This document shows, one piece after another, positions 27,162 to 35,100 of a stretch of 64,000 nt of DNA (the stretch's first letter is position 1; every line of letters starts with the position of its first letter). The notes under the pieces are model-generated. The model saw only the letters and a program-made list of their open reading frames with translations, had not been told where the DNA came from and made no database searches. The position numbers and the translations under genes were made by a program. The DNA is from CAZVWJ01 sp964631325 (GTDB lineage Bacteria; T1Sed10-126): positions 1-64,000 of the forward strand of contig CAZVWJ010000007.1 in NCBI GenBank assembly GCA_964631325.1, given 5' to 3'.

Positions 27162-27392
27162 TTATCTTTCATGAAGTTCCTCGCGCTCCCAGGTTATCTC
27201 TCCAACCTCGGCTCCGCTCCGGTCCCATAATTCATCCAGCTCCGCAAGGGCTTGCCTGTGATTCTCCTCCAACCCGGAGACTTCCTCCAGATACCGCCGA
27301 ACCAGGTCATTAACAGAAGTTCCCCGCTCCAGGGCCCGCCTACGGGCTTTCTCCAGGACTTCCTCGTCAATAGAGAGGGTTAAATTTGTCAT
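27162..27392 (-). CDS. Ribbon-helix-helix antitoxin-like protein, apparently orphan
   Basis: A 76-residue protein. MTNLTLSIDEEVLEKARRRA, then GTSVNDLVRRYLEEV, is a standard ribbon-helix-helix (short strand plus two helices) followed by an acidic tail rich in Glu and Leu. I used ATG 27392; longer readings run into an octamer array and are not credible. RHH antitoxins normally sit directly upstream of a toxin gene, but downstream here is only repeat cassette 2 and then the convergent VapC gene. It may be the survivor of a decayed pair or may act in trans. Confidence 0.8.
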   Translation of the reverse strand: MTNLTLSIDEEVLEKARRRALERGTSVNDLVRRYLEEVSGLEENHRQALAELDELWDRSGAEVGEITWEREELHER

Positions 27393-27494
27393 GATTATCC
27401 ACTCTCCACTTAAAATTTGTGTTCCACTCAATAAGTGTAGCACATATAAACCACGGAAGCAAAATAATCGGCTCGGAGATAAACGGAGGGAAGG

Positions 27495-27838
27495 GATCGA
27501 AAAGGCGAAGAGGCGAAGAGGCGAAGAGGCGAGGAGGCGAACAGGCGAAGGGGCGAAAAGGCGCAGAGGCGAAGAGGCGAGGAGGCGAACAGGCGAAGGG
27601 GCGAAAAGGCGCAGAGGCGAAGAGGCGCAAATCCGTAACCCGCAACACGCAACCCCAGAGGCAGCTCTCAGATGGACGCAAAAAAAACGGATTAAAAAGA
27701 ATTTAATCTGTGCTAATCTGTGTAATCTGTGGATATATCGAAGAGGCGAACAGGCGAGGAGGCGAAGAGGCGAAGAGGCGCAAACCCGCAACACGTAACC
27801 TGTAACTCACAACACGCAACCTCGAAGTTGGGGCGCTG
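27495..27838. repeat. Composite repeat cassette 3 with 48-bp tandem duplication
   Basis: Two octamer arrays (about 27499-27630 and 27739-27782) flank the CGCAAATCCGTAACCCGC block and the GTGCTAATCTGTGTAATCTG tail. Inside the first array, six consecutive octamers (48 bp, beginning GCGAAGAGGCGAGGAGGCGA) are duplicated exactly in tandem, which shows the arrays grow by whole-octamer slippage or unequal exchange. Confidence 0.85.
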
Positions 27839-27854
27839 ATTATATTTTTTCGAA

Positions 27855-28256
27855 TTACGGTTCTTTCCACGGTCCCGTTAAATTCTCAAAATCCGTGGTG
27901 TTGAAACTCCAGACGGTCTGGTCGGCTTCCCGACCATGAGCCATCAATAATACATCGGGGAAATCTGCCTCCGTTTCCCGGTATTCAAACAGGGCTTCCA
28001 GCAAGATACTTTCCGGTTCAAACAGAATTCCCGAAATCCGGGAAAATTTTACCAGCCGTTCGCATATTTCCGCGGCAGTAAAGCCAAGGCCCTCCAGGAC
28101 GTAAACAACTTCACAGAGTATAAACGGTGGGACTTTCAAAATCCGCTCCTCTTCCCCGGCCGACTTGATTAATTCAAAGGCACGCTTGCTGTGTTCAGGG
28201 TGGTCATCCAGTAAGAAGCGAAGAATTACATTTGCGTCCAGCCAGCTCTCCTTCAT
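27855..28256 (-). CDS. PIN-domain ribonuclease toxin (VapC-like)
   Basis: A 133-residue PIN-domain protein. Catalytic acids are visible at D7 (SWLDANVILRFLL), E49 (FILCEVVYVL), D98/D101 (EADFPDVLL) and D122 (FNTTDFENL). The DFPDxLL and FxTxDFxNL endings are typical of the bacterial VapC subgroup. The start ATG overlaps the stop of the upstream AbrB-type antitoxin by four bases, indicating translational coupling. It is a second, clearly different toxin from the one at 26575-26979 and lies on the opposite strand. Confidence 0.88.
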   Translation of the reverse strand: MKESWLDANVILRFLLDDHPEHSKRAFELIKSAGEEERILKVPPFILCEVVYVLEGLGFTAAEICERLVKFSRISGILFEPESILLEALFEYRETEADFPDVLLMAHGREADQTVWSFNTTDFENLTGPWKEP

Positions 28257-28522
28257 GTCTGTTCCGGCGGGCTGTGCTTGTTTACCAGTTTTTCGCGGTA
28301 ACTCCGGCGTGTTTCCTCAAGGTTCACCGGCTCTTCGGCGGATAATTCAAATGATCCAAACAGCCCCTCCGGCGAGACTTCGGCCGGCAGGCGGTAAATT
28401 TTAACTGCTCCCCCGGACTCCACGAACAACACCTCGTCCCCGGAAGAAAGTTCTATCTCCTCCCGGACAGACTTAGGAATTGTAAGCTGGCCTTTCGTGG
28501 TTAATTTAGCCTTCTGAACCAT
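28253..28522 (-). CDS. AbrB/MazE-type antitoxin (VapB-like)
   Basis: An 89-residue protein with an N-terminal AbrB fold (KAKLTTKGQLTIPKSVREEI, then LSSGDEVLFVESGGAVKIYRL). The C-terminal part is acidic and Pro-containing (LSAEEPVNLEETRRSYREKL), as expected for toxin binding. It overlaps the following PIN-domain gene by four bases. A good sigma70-like promoter (28540-28568) and a GGTG ribosome site eight bases from the ATG lie directly upstream, so the pair is probably one autoregulated operon. Confidence 0.88.
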   Translation of the reverse strand: MVQKAKLTTKGQLTIPKSVREEIELSSGDEVLFVESGGAVKIYRLPAEVSPEGLFGSFELSAEEPVNLEETRRSYREKLVNKHSPPEQT

Positions 28523-28539
28523 CTTTAATCACCACTAAA

Positions 28540-28568
28540 AATATACATTACTTATGACCCTATTTCAA
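28540..28568 (-). promoter_or_regulatory. Sigma70-like promoter of the second AbrB-VapC operon
   Basis: On the minus strand TTGAAA (28568-28563), a 17-base spacer, then TATATT (28545-28540). The stretch from the -10 box to the start (TTTTTAGTGGTGATTAAAG) closely resembles that in front of the gene at 29002. Confidence 0.6.
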
Positions 28569-28611
28569 GGTATTTTATATTTTTCCTTACTTTTATTATT
28601 TTGCCTTTACC

Positions 28612-28960
28612 TAATAGCTCACGGATGAACGCAGGGAAGTAATCGAAGAGGCGACAGAGCGAAAACCCGTAACCCGCAACGCGCAACTCATAACCCGTAA
28701 CCCCGAAGGCAGCTCGCAGATGGGCGTAGGGAAGGGATCGAACAGGCGAGGAGGCGACAGAGCGAACAGGCGAAGAGGCGAAGAGGCGACAGAGCGAACA
28801 GGCAAAGAGGCGACAGAGCGAACAGGCGCAGAGGCGACAAGGCGAAGAGGCGCAAACCCGTAACCCGCAACTCGTAACCTCGAAGTTGGGACGCCGTTTA
28901 ACGCAGTTAAAGAAATAAAAATCTGCGCTTATCTGCGTTAATCTGCGAGCTAATTTAAGC
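28612..28960. repeat. Composite repeat cassette 4
   Basis: A short tail fragment with GCTCACGGATGAACGCAGGG, a small octamer run and an AACCCGTAACCCGCAACGCG block, then a second octamer array (about 28736-28855, many GCGACAGA variants) and the closing tail with TGCGTTAATCTGCGAGC. No gene is supported here; long frames on either strand are produced by the octamer arrays. Confidence 0.85.
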
Positions 28961-29001
28961 TGGTCACGGGAGCATGTTATACTTATTAGTGGTGATCAAA
29001 C

Positions 29002-29280
29002 GTGAAAAAAGAACAGGCTTTCTGGGATGAAGAAATTACAGAAACAGAACTTAAACAGCTCCTCAGTGATCCCAAAAACAAAACTTGGGCCCGCTACGCA
29101 GGTAAAGTTCTCCGAGAAAAACGTCCGGACTGTGTCTGGAACTACCTCGAACCAGCAGACGTTGCAAAACACTGGTCGGAAATAACTCCCTACCTCGGCC
29201 GGCGGCGGGCACTGTGGAAGCACATTTTCTCGACCTGGGAAGAGGCAGGCTATGTCAAACGTTCTCACTCCGCAGCATAA
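29002..29280 (+). CDS. Unknown 92-residue protein, putative antitoxin partner of an AbiEii-like toxin
   Basis: It starts at a GTG preceded by GGTGATC. The protein is charged, with Trp-rich segments (WDEEITETELKQLL, then WNYLEPADVAKHWSEI and ALWKHIFSTWEEAGYV). I recognise no domain. It overlaps the following nucleotidyltransferase gene by 29 bases, so the two are almost certainly co-expressed. By position it would be the antitoxin. Classical AbiEi antitoxins are about twice as long with a winged helix, which I cannot see here, so this may be a different partner type. Confidence 0.65.
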   Translation: MKKEQAFWDEEITETELKQLLSDPKNKTWARYAGKVLREKRPDCVWNYLEPADVAKHWSEITPYLGRRRALWKHIFSTWEEAGYVKRSHSAA

Positions 29281-29908
29281 ACAATTTCTTAACGCCTTTC
29301 CCTTTAATTCAACCGGATTTTACCTGACGGGCGGCTCCGCCCTTAGCGCTTATTATCTCAAACACCGCCGGAGCGATGACCTCGATCTTTTTACCCCGGA
29401 TAAGGCCGATTTCGAGAGAATTACCGCTTTACAGGCTGAACTGCAAAATGAATTAGGCGGCCGGTGGAAAACAGAAACCACGGCTCCCAATTTTCAGCGA
29501 GTGTTCTGGTCCTCTGAAAACAGTACCGAACAGATTAAAATTGATTTCGTCCGGGAAACTGTGAACCAGGTAATCAAAGATAAACCAATCCGGAAAGATG
29601 TTCGGGTAGATACCCCTGAAGATATTTGCGCTAACAAAATCACAACCCTGATTTCCCGCCAGGAAATCAAGGACGCAATTGACCTATTTTTTCTTGCCGA
29701 AGCGAACTACAGACCCCAGCAATTCTTTGAGCACGCTCGCGAAAAAGACGCCGGATTAACAAAAGAAATTTTTAGCCAGATCACCGGTTCTATCGAACTG
29801 AACGAGTGGCCATCTTTTATGATTAAAAAACCTTCTCCGGATAAATTTAACGATTTTTTTCAGTCCCTCAGCCATAAATTTGCCCGCGACTCCTTCCCCG
29901 GGAAGTAA
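29252..29908 (+). CDS. AbiEii/AbiGii-type nucleotidyltransferase toxin
   Basis: A 218-residue protein of the AbiEii nucleotidyltransferase family. The catalytic region reads YLTGGSALSAYYLKHRRSDD then LDLF: Gly-Gly-Ser at 27-29 and D43/D45 as metal ligands, with a likely third Asp at D98 (QIKIDF). The later DICANKI...RQEIKDAIDLFFL stretch is the family's conserved helical motif. Relatives modify tRNA or bind GTP, causing reversible growth arrest, and some act in phage defence. The AGAGGCAG ribosome site lies inside the upstream gene. The catalytic residues look intact. Confidence 0.85.
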   Translation: MSNVLTPQHKQFLNAFPFNSTGFYLTGGSALSAYYLKHRRSDDLDLFTPDKADFERITALQAELQNELGGRWKTETTAPNFQRVFWSSENSTEQIKIDFVRETVNQVIKDKPIRKDVRVDTPEDICANKITTLISRQEIKDAIDLFFLAEANYRPQQFFEHAREKDAGLTKEIFSQITGSIELNEWPSFMIKKPSPDKFNDFFQSLSHKFARDSFPGK

Positions 29909-29949
29909 ACCGCAGAGCGAGGGGAACAAGAGCGCACGACCAAGCTCAC

Positions 29950-30168
29950 AACCCCGGAAGCGTAACGCAAAGTCGCAAAGAGAATCGAAGGTGCGAAGAG
30001 GCGAACAGGCGAAGAGGCGCAAACCCGCAACGCGCAAGTCGTAACCCCTAACCCCGAAGGTAGCTCGCGGATGGGCGCAGAAAAAACGGATTAAAAAGAA
30101 TTTAATCTGTGTAATCTGTGGATAAATTAAGATGTTCAATGTTAATCTGCGAGCTGATTTGGGGTGTT
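29950..30168. repeat. Composite repeat cassette 5
   Basis: It contains AACGCAAAGTCGCAAAGAG, a short octamer run (29995-30020), CGCAAACCCGCAACGCGC, a GGTAGCTCGCGGATGGGCGC block and the tail with TAATCTGTGTAATCTGTGG and TTAATCTGCGAGCTGATTT. Part order matches the other cassettes. Confidence 0.8.
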
Positions 30169-30307
30169 ACTGATTTCCCTTATTGCGTATTATTTCCTCG
30201 GGCCTGCTTACAGAAAAACAATGAAATACTCAAATGGATATCGTATACTTATGTAAATAGAAAGAATAAGTAATTTACAAAAACATCCATTGATTACGGT
30301 GAATAAA

Positions 30308-30601
30308 ATGCAATCCAAAATGGTCGAAGAAATTAGTCAGTTTATAGAAATGGATCAAGAATCACTGCTGGAAAAAGGAGTGGCCTCACTTCTACGCGAA
30401 AAAAGACGGGAGCTAAAGCTAAAACGATGTGAAATACTCTCCCGTTACGAGGTCTCAAGCGCAGGGGAACTGGAAGAAAAAATCGAAAAAGGCCAGGCCA
30501 GCGAACATCCGGCGTGGGAGGATTTGATCTCACTCGAAAATATTGAAAACACCATCACCAAACTTGATAAATATAGTAAAAAACTACAACAAACAGCTTG
30601 A
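30308..30601 (+). CDS. Small antitoxin-like protein, apparently orphan
   Basis: A 97-residue helical, charged protein. It begins MQSKMVEEISQFIEMDQESL and contains LLREKRRELKLKRCEILSRY, then ELEEKIEKGQ and HPAWEDLISLENI. This layout (helix, Arg/Lys-rich helix, HPAWEDLI motif) resembles short antitoxins that precede toxins in several TA families, but I cannot name the family. ATG 30308 has GGTG eight bases upstream; a TTG at 30290 is the longer alternative. TATACT at 30244-30249 with ATGAAA 17 bases upstream could be its promoter. No intact toxin follows. Confidence 0.6.
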   Translation: MQSKMVEEISQFIEMDQESLLEKGVASLLREKRRELKLKRCEILSRYEVSSAGELEEKIEKGQASEHPAWEDLISLENIENTITKLDKYSKKLQQTA

Positions 30602-30672
30602 ACTCGCCCGCAGCCAGTTCGCGCACCTGCTTGAGCAAGGTAAAATTATTTATCCGGCAGTAATAGCTTGAG

Positions 30673-30984
30673 GTGGCTCCTTTGTATTGGTTGAAAATAG
30701 TGACGGTGAGTTTGCTATCAGCATTGGCATATATGCTCACGGGGTTTGCTGTTATTAAACAGGTTGAATACTGGATAGACTTCCCGGAATACACGGCTTT
30801 GAAAGGGCTTTTATGGATTGGATGGCCAATGACTCTATTTATAGCCATTATGACTGGATTAGGGGAATTGATCATGATTTTTATAGATCATAATGATTTC
30901 TGGCTTTCACCCGTATTGGATGTCTTCCTCTTCCCCTTTGAACAACTTGGACGATTACTCAAACATTCTGACGAAATGAAATAA
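30673..30984 (+). CDS. Small membrane protein of unknown function
   Basis: About 100 residues with two hydrophobic segments (about 7-28, VTVSLLSALAYMLTGFAVI; about 44-70, GLLWIGWPMTLFIAIMTGLG) and a hydrophobic C-terminal amphipath (FWLSPVLDVFLFPFEQLGRL). It begins at GTG 30673 or TTG 30682; AGGTG lies at 30671-30675 and suits the TTG better. I recognise no family. It lies between an orphan antitoxin-like gene and the MNT-HEPN pair with no clear operon link. Confidence 0.5.
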   Translation: MAPLYWLKIVTVSLLSALAYMLTGFAVIKQVEYWIDFPEYTALKGLLWIGWPMTLFIAIMTGLGELIMIFIDHNDFWLSPVLDVFLFPFEQLGRLLKHSDEMK

Positions 30985-31074
30985 TCAGTCCGATATTTTG
31001 CAAATGGCTTCTAAAAAATATAGAGTAGCGGAATGTCGCCTGAAAAATTTAACTTTTCACGCTAAAAAGTTGGG

Positions 31075-31401
31075 GTGAGCCTGGTGGAGCGTAACGAGGA
31101 TATTCTCCAAAAAATTCAGGACGTTATTCTGGAAACGGCCGATCCCTTGAAAATTATTCTATTTGGTTCGGCTGCGCGTGGTGAAATGGACGAAAACAGC
31201 GATTACGATTTATTTGTTGTAGTTCCGGAAGGTACCCACCGCAGACAGACAGCACAGGAAATTCACCAAAATTTAATCGGGATAAAATACGGGGCTGATA
31301 TTGTGGTTGTAACAGAAAAAGACCTGGAAGAATACAAAAATGAAAACGGCCTGATTTTTAAAACAATTCTGGAGGAAGGTGAAGAATTGTATGCCGCCTG
31401 A
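31075..31401 (+). CDS. mntA: MNT-type nucleotidyltransferase antitoxin
   Basis: About 108 residues with the minimal nucleotidyltransferase signature: IILFGSAARGE (G31, S32), the D43-x-D45 pair in SDYDLFVVV and a third acid D75 in GADIVVV. In MNT-HEPN modules this protein inactivates the HEPN ribonuclease by adding AMP to it. It is followed by the HEPN gene with an 11-base overlap, the diagnostic arrangement. The start is GTG 31075 or GTG 31084; the second has GGGTGA five bases upstream and looks better. Confidence 0.85.
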   Translation: MSLVERNEDILQKIQDVILETADPLKIILFGSAARGEMDENSDYDLFVVVPEGTHRRQTAQEIHQNLIGIKYGADIVVVTEKDLEEYKNENGLIFKTILEEGEELYAA

Positions 31402-31798
31402 GGACCCACCCGGGACTCCGGAAGAATGGCTGGCGAGAGCAAAAAGTAACCTGGCTAAAGCCAGATATTCGGAAAATTCCAACGTATTTTTCGAGGATTT
31501 ATGTTTCGACGCACAACAAGCGGCAGAAAAGTCTATCAAGGCCGTCTTACTCGAACACAACGCCGAGTTCCGATATGTTCATATCATTGAAGAGCTTATC
31601 ACCAATTGTGAGGAAAACGGAATCCCTTTTCCTGACGAGTTAAAACCTTCCGCCGGACTGACAGAATACGCAGTTCAAACCCGCTATCCCGGGATGGCAG
31701 AAAAAGTAACCGCAGAAGAATACCAACAGACCCTCGAATTAGCGGAAAAGGTCTATACCTGGGCCAGCAATGTAATTGAGAATCACAAGGGCACATAA
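31391..31798 (+). CDS. hepT: HEPN-domain ribonuclease toxin (HepT-like)
   Basis: About 135 residues. The helical HEPN fold is recognisable from EWLARAKSNLAKARY, then FEDLCFDAQQAAEKSIKAVL (the conserved C-x-x-x-Q-Q-A-x-E-K-x-x-K-A core of the COG1895 group), RYVHIIEEL and TEYAVQTRYPG. It pairs with the MNT nucleotidyltransferase directly upstream, with which it overlaps. HEPN toxins are RNases held in check by their MNT partner. I chose ATG 31391; GTG 31379 in the same frame is less well placed. The gene is followed at once by repeat cassette 6. Confidence 0.85.
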   Translation: MPPEDPPGTPEEWLARAKSNLAKARYSENSNVFFEDLCFDAQQAAEKSIKAVLLEHNAEFRYVHIIEELITNCEENGIPFPDELKPSAGLTEYAVQTRYPGMAEKVTAEEYQQTLELAEKVYTWASNVIENHKGT

Positions 31799-32118
31799 CG
31801 CAAAGACACGGGGGACATCGAAGAGGCGAAGAGGCGCAAACCCGTAACTCGCAACTCGTAACCCCTAACCCCGAAGGCAGCTCGCGGATGGACGCAGGGA
31901 AGGGAACGAAGAGGCGAACATGCGAACAGGCGGAGAGGCGACAGGGCGCAGAGACGAAAAGGCGAAGAGGCGCAAACCCGTAACTCGTAACCTCGAAGTT
32001 GGGACGCCGGTTAACGCAGTAAAGAATTTAATCTGTGCTAATCTGTGTAATCTGTGGATAAAATAAGATGTTCAACGTCTATCTGCGTTAATCTGCGAGC
32101 TGATTTGGGGTGTTACTG
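31797..32118. repeat. Composite repeat cassette 6
   Basis: It starts at the hepT stop with CGCAAAGACACGG, then a short octamer run, CGCAAACCCGTAACTCGC, GGCAGCTCGCGGATGGACGC, a second octamer array (about 31905-31975) and the tail with GTGCTAATCTGTGTAATCTG and TTAATCTGCGAGCTGATTT. The last 20 bases match those closing cassette 5. Confidence 0.85.
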
Positions 32119-32131
32119 CCCTCGCACTAAA

Positions 32132-35100
32132 TCACTTCTGGAAGGGAACCACGCGGGATTTTTCTTTTACGGTTGAATCGTTGAAGACACGGATAATAAA
32201 CTTTCGAGCCACCGGACCACCCCGGCCCTCGTAAACAGCTTCTACCGTGGCATAACCTTCGCCGCCGGAAATAATCTCCATTTCGGCAACAGCCCTTCCC
32301 CGGGAACCTGTGTGCACCGTTTGCGCGGTGTCCGCGGTCTGCACAAACCGGACAAAAGAACCGTCTAAAACGGAAAAATCAACCGGCCTGTCATACCAGG
32401 GCGAATCAAACATATCCCACAGCCGGGCGGCGAGCTCAACCGTATCCCCGGGCGAGGCGGTGAATACCTCGGGGCCGACCGCTTCCAGGCGGGCCTTCTC
32501 TCCCCCGGTGTCCCGGAGCAGCAACCGGTCGGCGGTCCGGTAATTAACCCGGCCCAGCTTATCAACAACGGTCATGTTGTAATAATAATTGGCCGTAGAA
32601 TTTAGTCCCTCGACAGCCGCACTGCTGGTAGTGTAGCTTCCCAGGGCTGATTGGTCGGAAGAATCATGATAATGCCAGCCTGATTCACCCGGCCGGCGGT
32701 AACGGATCCGGTATTCGGAAAAATCATCATTATTAGAAAGTGGATTCCAGTAGAAAAACAATCTATCCCCGTCGTCACTAACCACAAAATTAGAAATATC
32801 CGGCGGCTTAAATTCATCTATCTTAAACTTGAAGTTGCCGCCGTTATTGGTAAATTTCCAGGGGCCTTCCTTGATAAAATAACTAACGGTGGTTCCCTCG
32901 GTCATTGCCGGCGACTCGGGAATGGTTGCAGAATAAGTCTTGTCACTTCCGGCCAGCTTCTGCATCTCCACGACTGAAGCATCAGCAGAAGCCGGATTAC
33001 CACCAATTGAATAGTGCAATTTGACGTCGCCGGGCCGGGCCGGTTCAAGCGAAAATTCAAAATGTATTTCTATGTCACTCTTGCGCAAATACTCCGAGCC
33101 ATCCAGCGCATGGGCGACAAATTTACCGTCATAGGCCGGATCTTCCGAAGGCTGTGCATCCGGTGTGACCAGGTAAAAAGTATCTGACATGGCGCTATAA
33201 TTACCCGCCTCGTCCAGCCAGTATATACCAAACGCATAGGTATCCGCCCGATCCAATCCTTTTATCAACGAAGAACTGGTTAATTTATCGGTTAGCGAAG
33301 AGTTTTTACCGGGCCCGAGGTAGGAAGCGGTAGTGTCAACCGTCTTCCCGCGAGCATAAGCTATCCGGTATTGACTGAAATCAGTCACTGTATCGGGTAG
33401 CGGCGACCAACCGACGAAAATATCAGTATTTGGTTCCTGGTAAGCGTAAGTATAATCATCATCCCCGGTAAACCTGGGGACCGGGGGCGAAGCGGCAGTA
33501 TCCACTGTATACTGGTAAGCGGAACCGTTATTATCCAGAACTCCACCGTCAGTATTAAACACAAACTGAATCACATCCTTATTTCCCGCCGCCGGAATTG
33601 TCCCTTTATACAACCGGTTATCCTTTTTATTTAGCGCAACTGAATTATCCGCGCCTGAATCCGGTAAACTGGTGGCATCGTTCTTATCCCAGACCAGGTA
33701 AGGATCAGTCGTCCGGCGATCAAACAAGACCTTAACTTTTACCGGATCGCCCGGCTGAACTCCAGCGGTCAGGCTTTCCGGATTATTTGGTTCCAGCCAG
33801 AGGTCACTTACGTTTATCGGGGGAAGACGCCGGAGGGAAAGAGTATCGGAGAGGCCGACCGGAGACAACTTATCAAACCGGGACCCGTTCCCGATTTTAT
33901 CGACCGAGCCGAGCCGGAGGTGCCAGGTATCAGCCGCGGGCGGCAATTCAACAAGAGCGGAACTCTGTTGGTAATCCGTAATTTTGAGAGAATCCGAATT
34001 TTTAGTCACCGTTCCGGTATCGTAAAACAAGCGGTAAGCGCTGAAATCGGAGGGAACTGATTCCGGCGGATTCCAGCCCACTATAAGCCCCGCTTCACGC
34101 TGACCTAAGCTCCGCAAATTACCGGGGGCAGGTGGAGCGGCCGTATCAACTCCATAACTGTAGGGACCAAAATAAGTTTCATCAACCGCGGAGACAGTTT
34201 CCGGAGTGGGTAGAAGGGAAAGCCCGAACTTTACTTGGTCACCGTGGCTGAGGCCGGCCAGGGTAAACCGGGTGTCAACCAGGTCGCCACCTGATTCAAA
34301 AGCGGTTGGAGCCAGGGCAATACTTTCACCCCGGTCGGGAGTTGAAAAACCTTTCGGAGTGGCATCCGTGTCATACCAGAGATACAGCCCGGAATCAGCC
34401 GCTACCGGCTGGTTCAAATCAAATTTAAACCGATAGGCGGAAAATTTTAATTTTTCGTTATCATCGAGGTTGTAAGCGGTCTGAGTAAACCACTGGCCGT
34501 CGCTTGCCGCCCGGTCGGTGACGGTCAATTCATCAACCGCCGGAAACTGGTTGTCTTTGCCCGGAGTCGAGCGTGTAGTTAAGGCCCAGTCTCCCCGGGA
34601 ATTGCTGTCTTCAAACTCTCCATACGGCTCAAATTCGCGGTTCCGAGCAAGATATAATTTGGAAGAAAGACTGGCCCGGTCGTAAATATTGAGAGCCGCC
34701 GGCGAAACTTTACTATCCCAGTGATCACTGTGCAGAGCCTCAACGTCCGCCTGCTCGGCGGCATCAAAATCCGTTCCCGGTTGGAGCCGGTATACAACTG
34801 CATCGATGGTTTCACCGGTGTCATCAAAGAGGACCAGTTGATCCACCGTATCGGCCAGGGCAAAGGAAGCCGCCCCCGGCAGGTAAAGGTCCAGAGCTCC
34901 GTTCCCGTTGAGATCCCCGCTATTGCCCGTCTCGCTGGTCCCCGAAGTAAACCGGAGAACCACTTTTTCATCCTTGGCCAATTGCAACGAATCCCGGGCC
35001 AGGGGTTCAGTCTCCCCGGCCAGGGAAGAAAGATAAAAATCACTAACATCCAGCCCATTGGTCCGGCTGGTCAACTCAACCCACCGGGGAGAACTATGAG

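Noticed and set aside
27495..27640. CRISPR-like array
   Set aside because: The units are 8 bp with no spacers of constant length and no cas genes; this is a degenerate tandem repeat.
27391..27798. Plus-strand Arg/Glu/Lys-rich frames (RRGEEAKRR type)
   Set aside because: Again produced by octamer arrays read on the other strand; not a nucleic-acid-binding protein.
28978..28983. Complete sigma70 promoter in front of the gene at 29002
   Set aside because: The TATACT box is good but the -35 region (TTAAGC) is poor, so I do not list it as a feature.
30564..30671. Short TTG-started frame encoding NYNKQLELARSQFAHLLEQG
   Set aside because: Only about 35 codons and overlapping the antitoxin-like gene; possibly a remnant of a lost toxin, but I cannot support it as a gene.
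30555..30875. Minus-strand frame of 106 codons
   Set aside because: Antisense to the small membrane protein and the antitoxin-like gene, with no recognisable domain.
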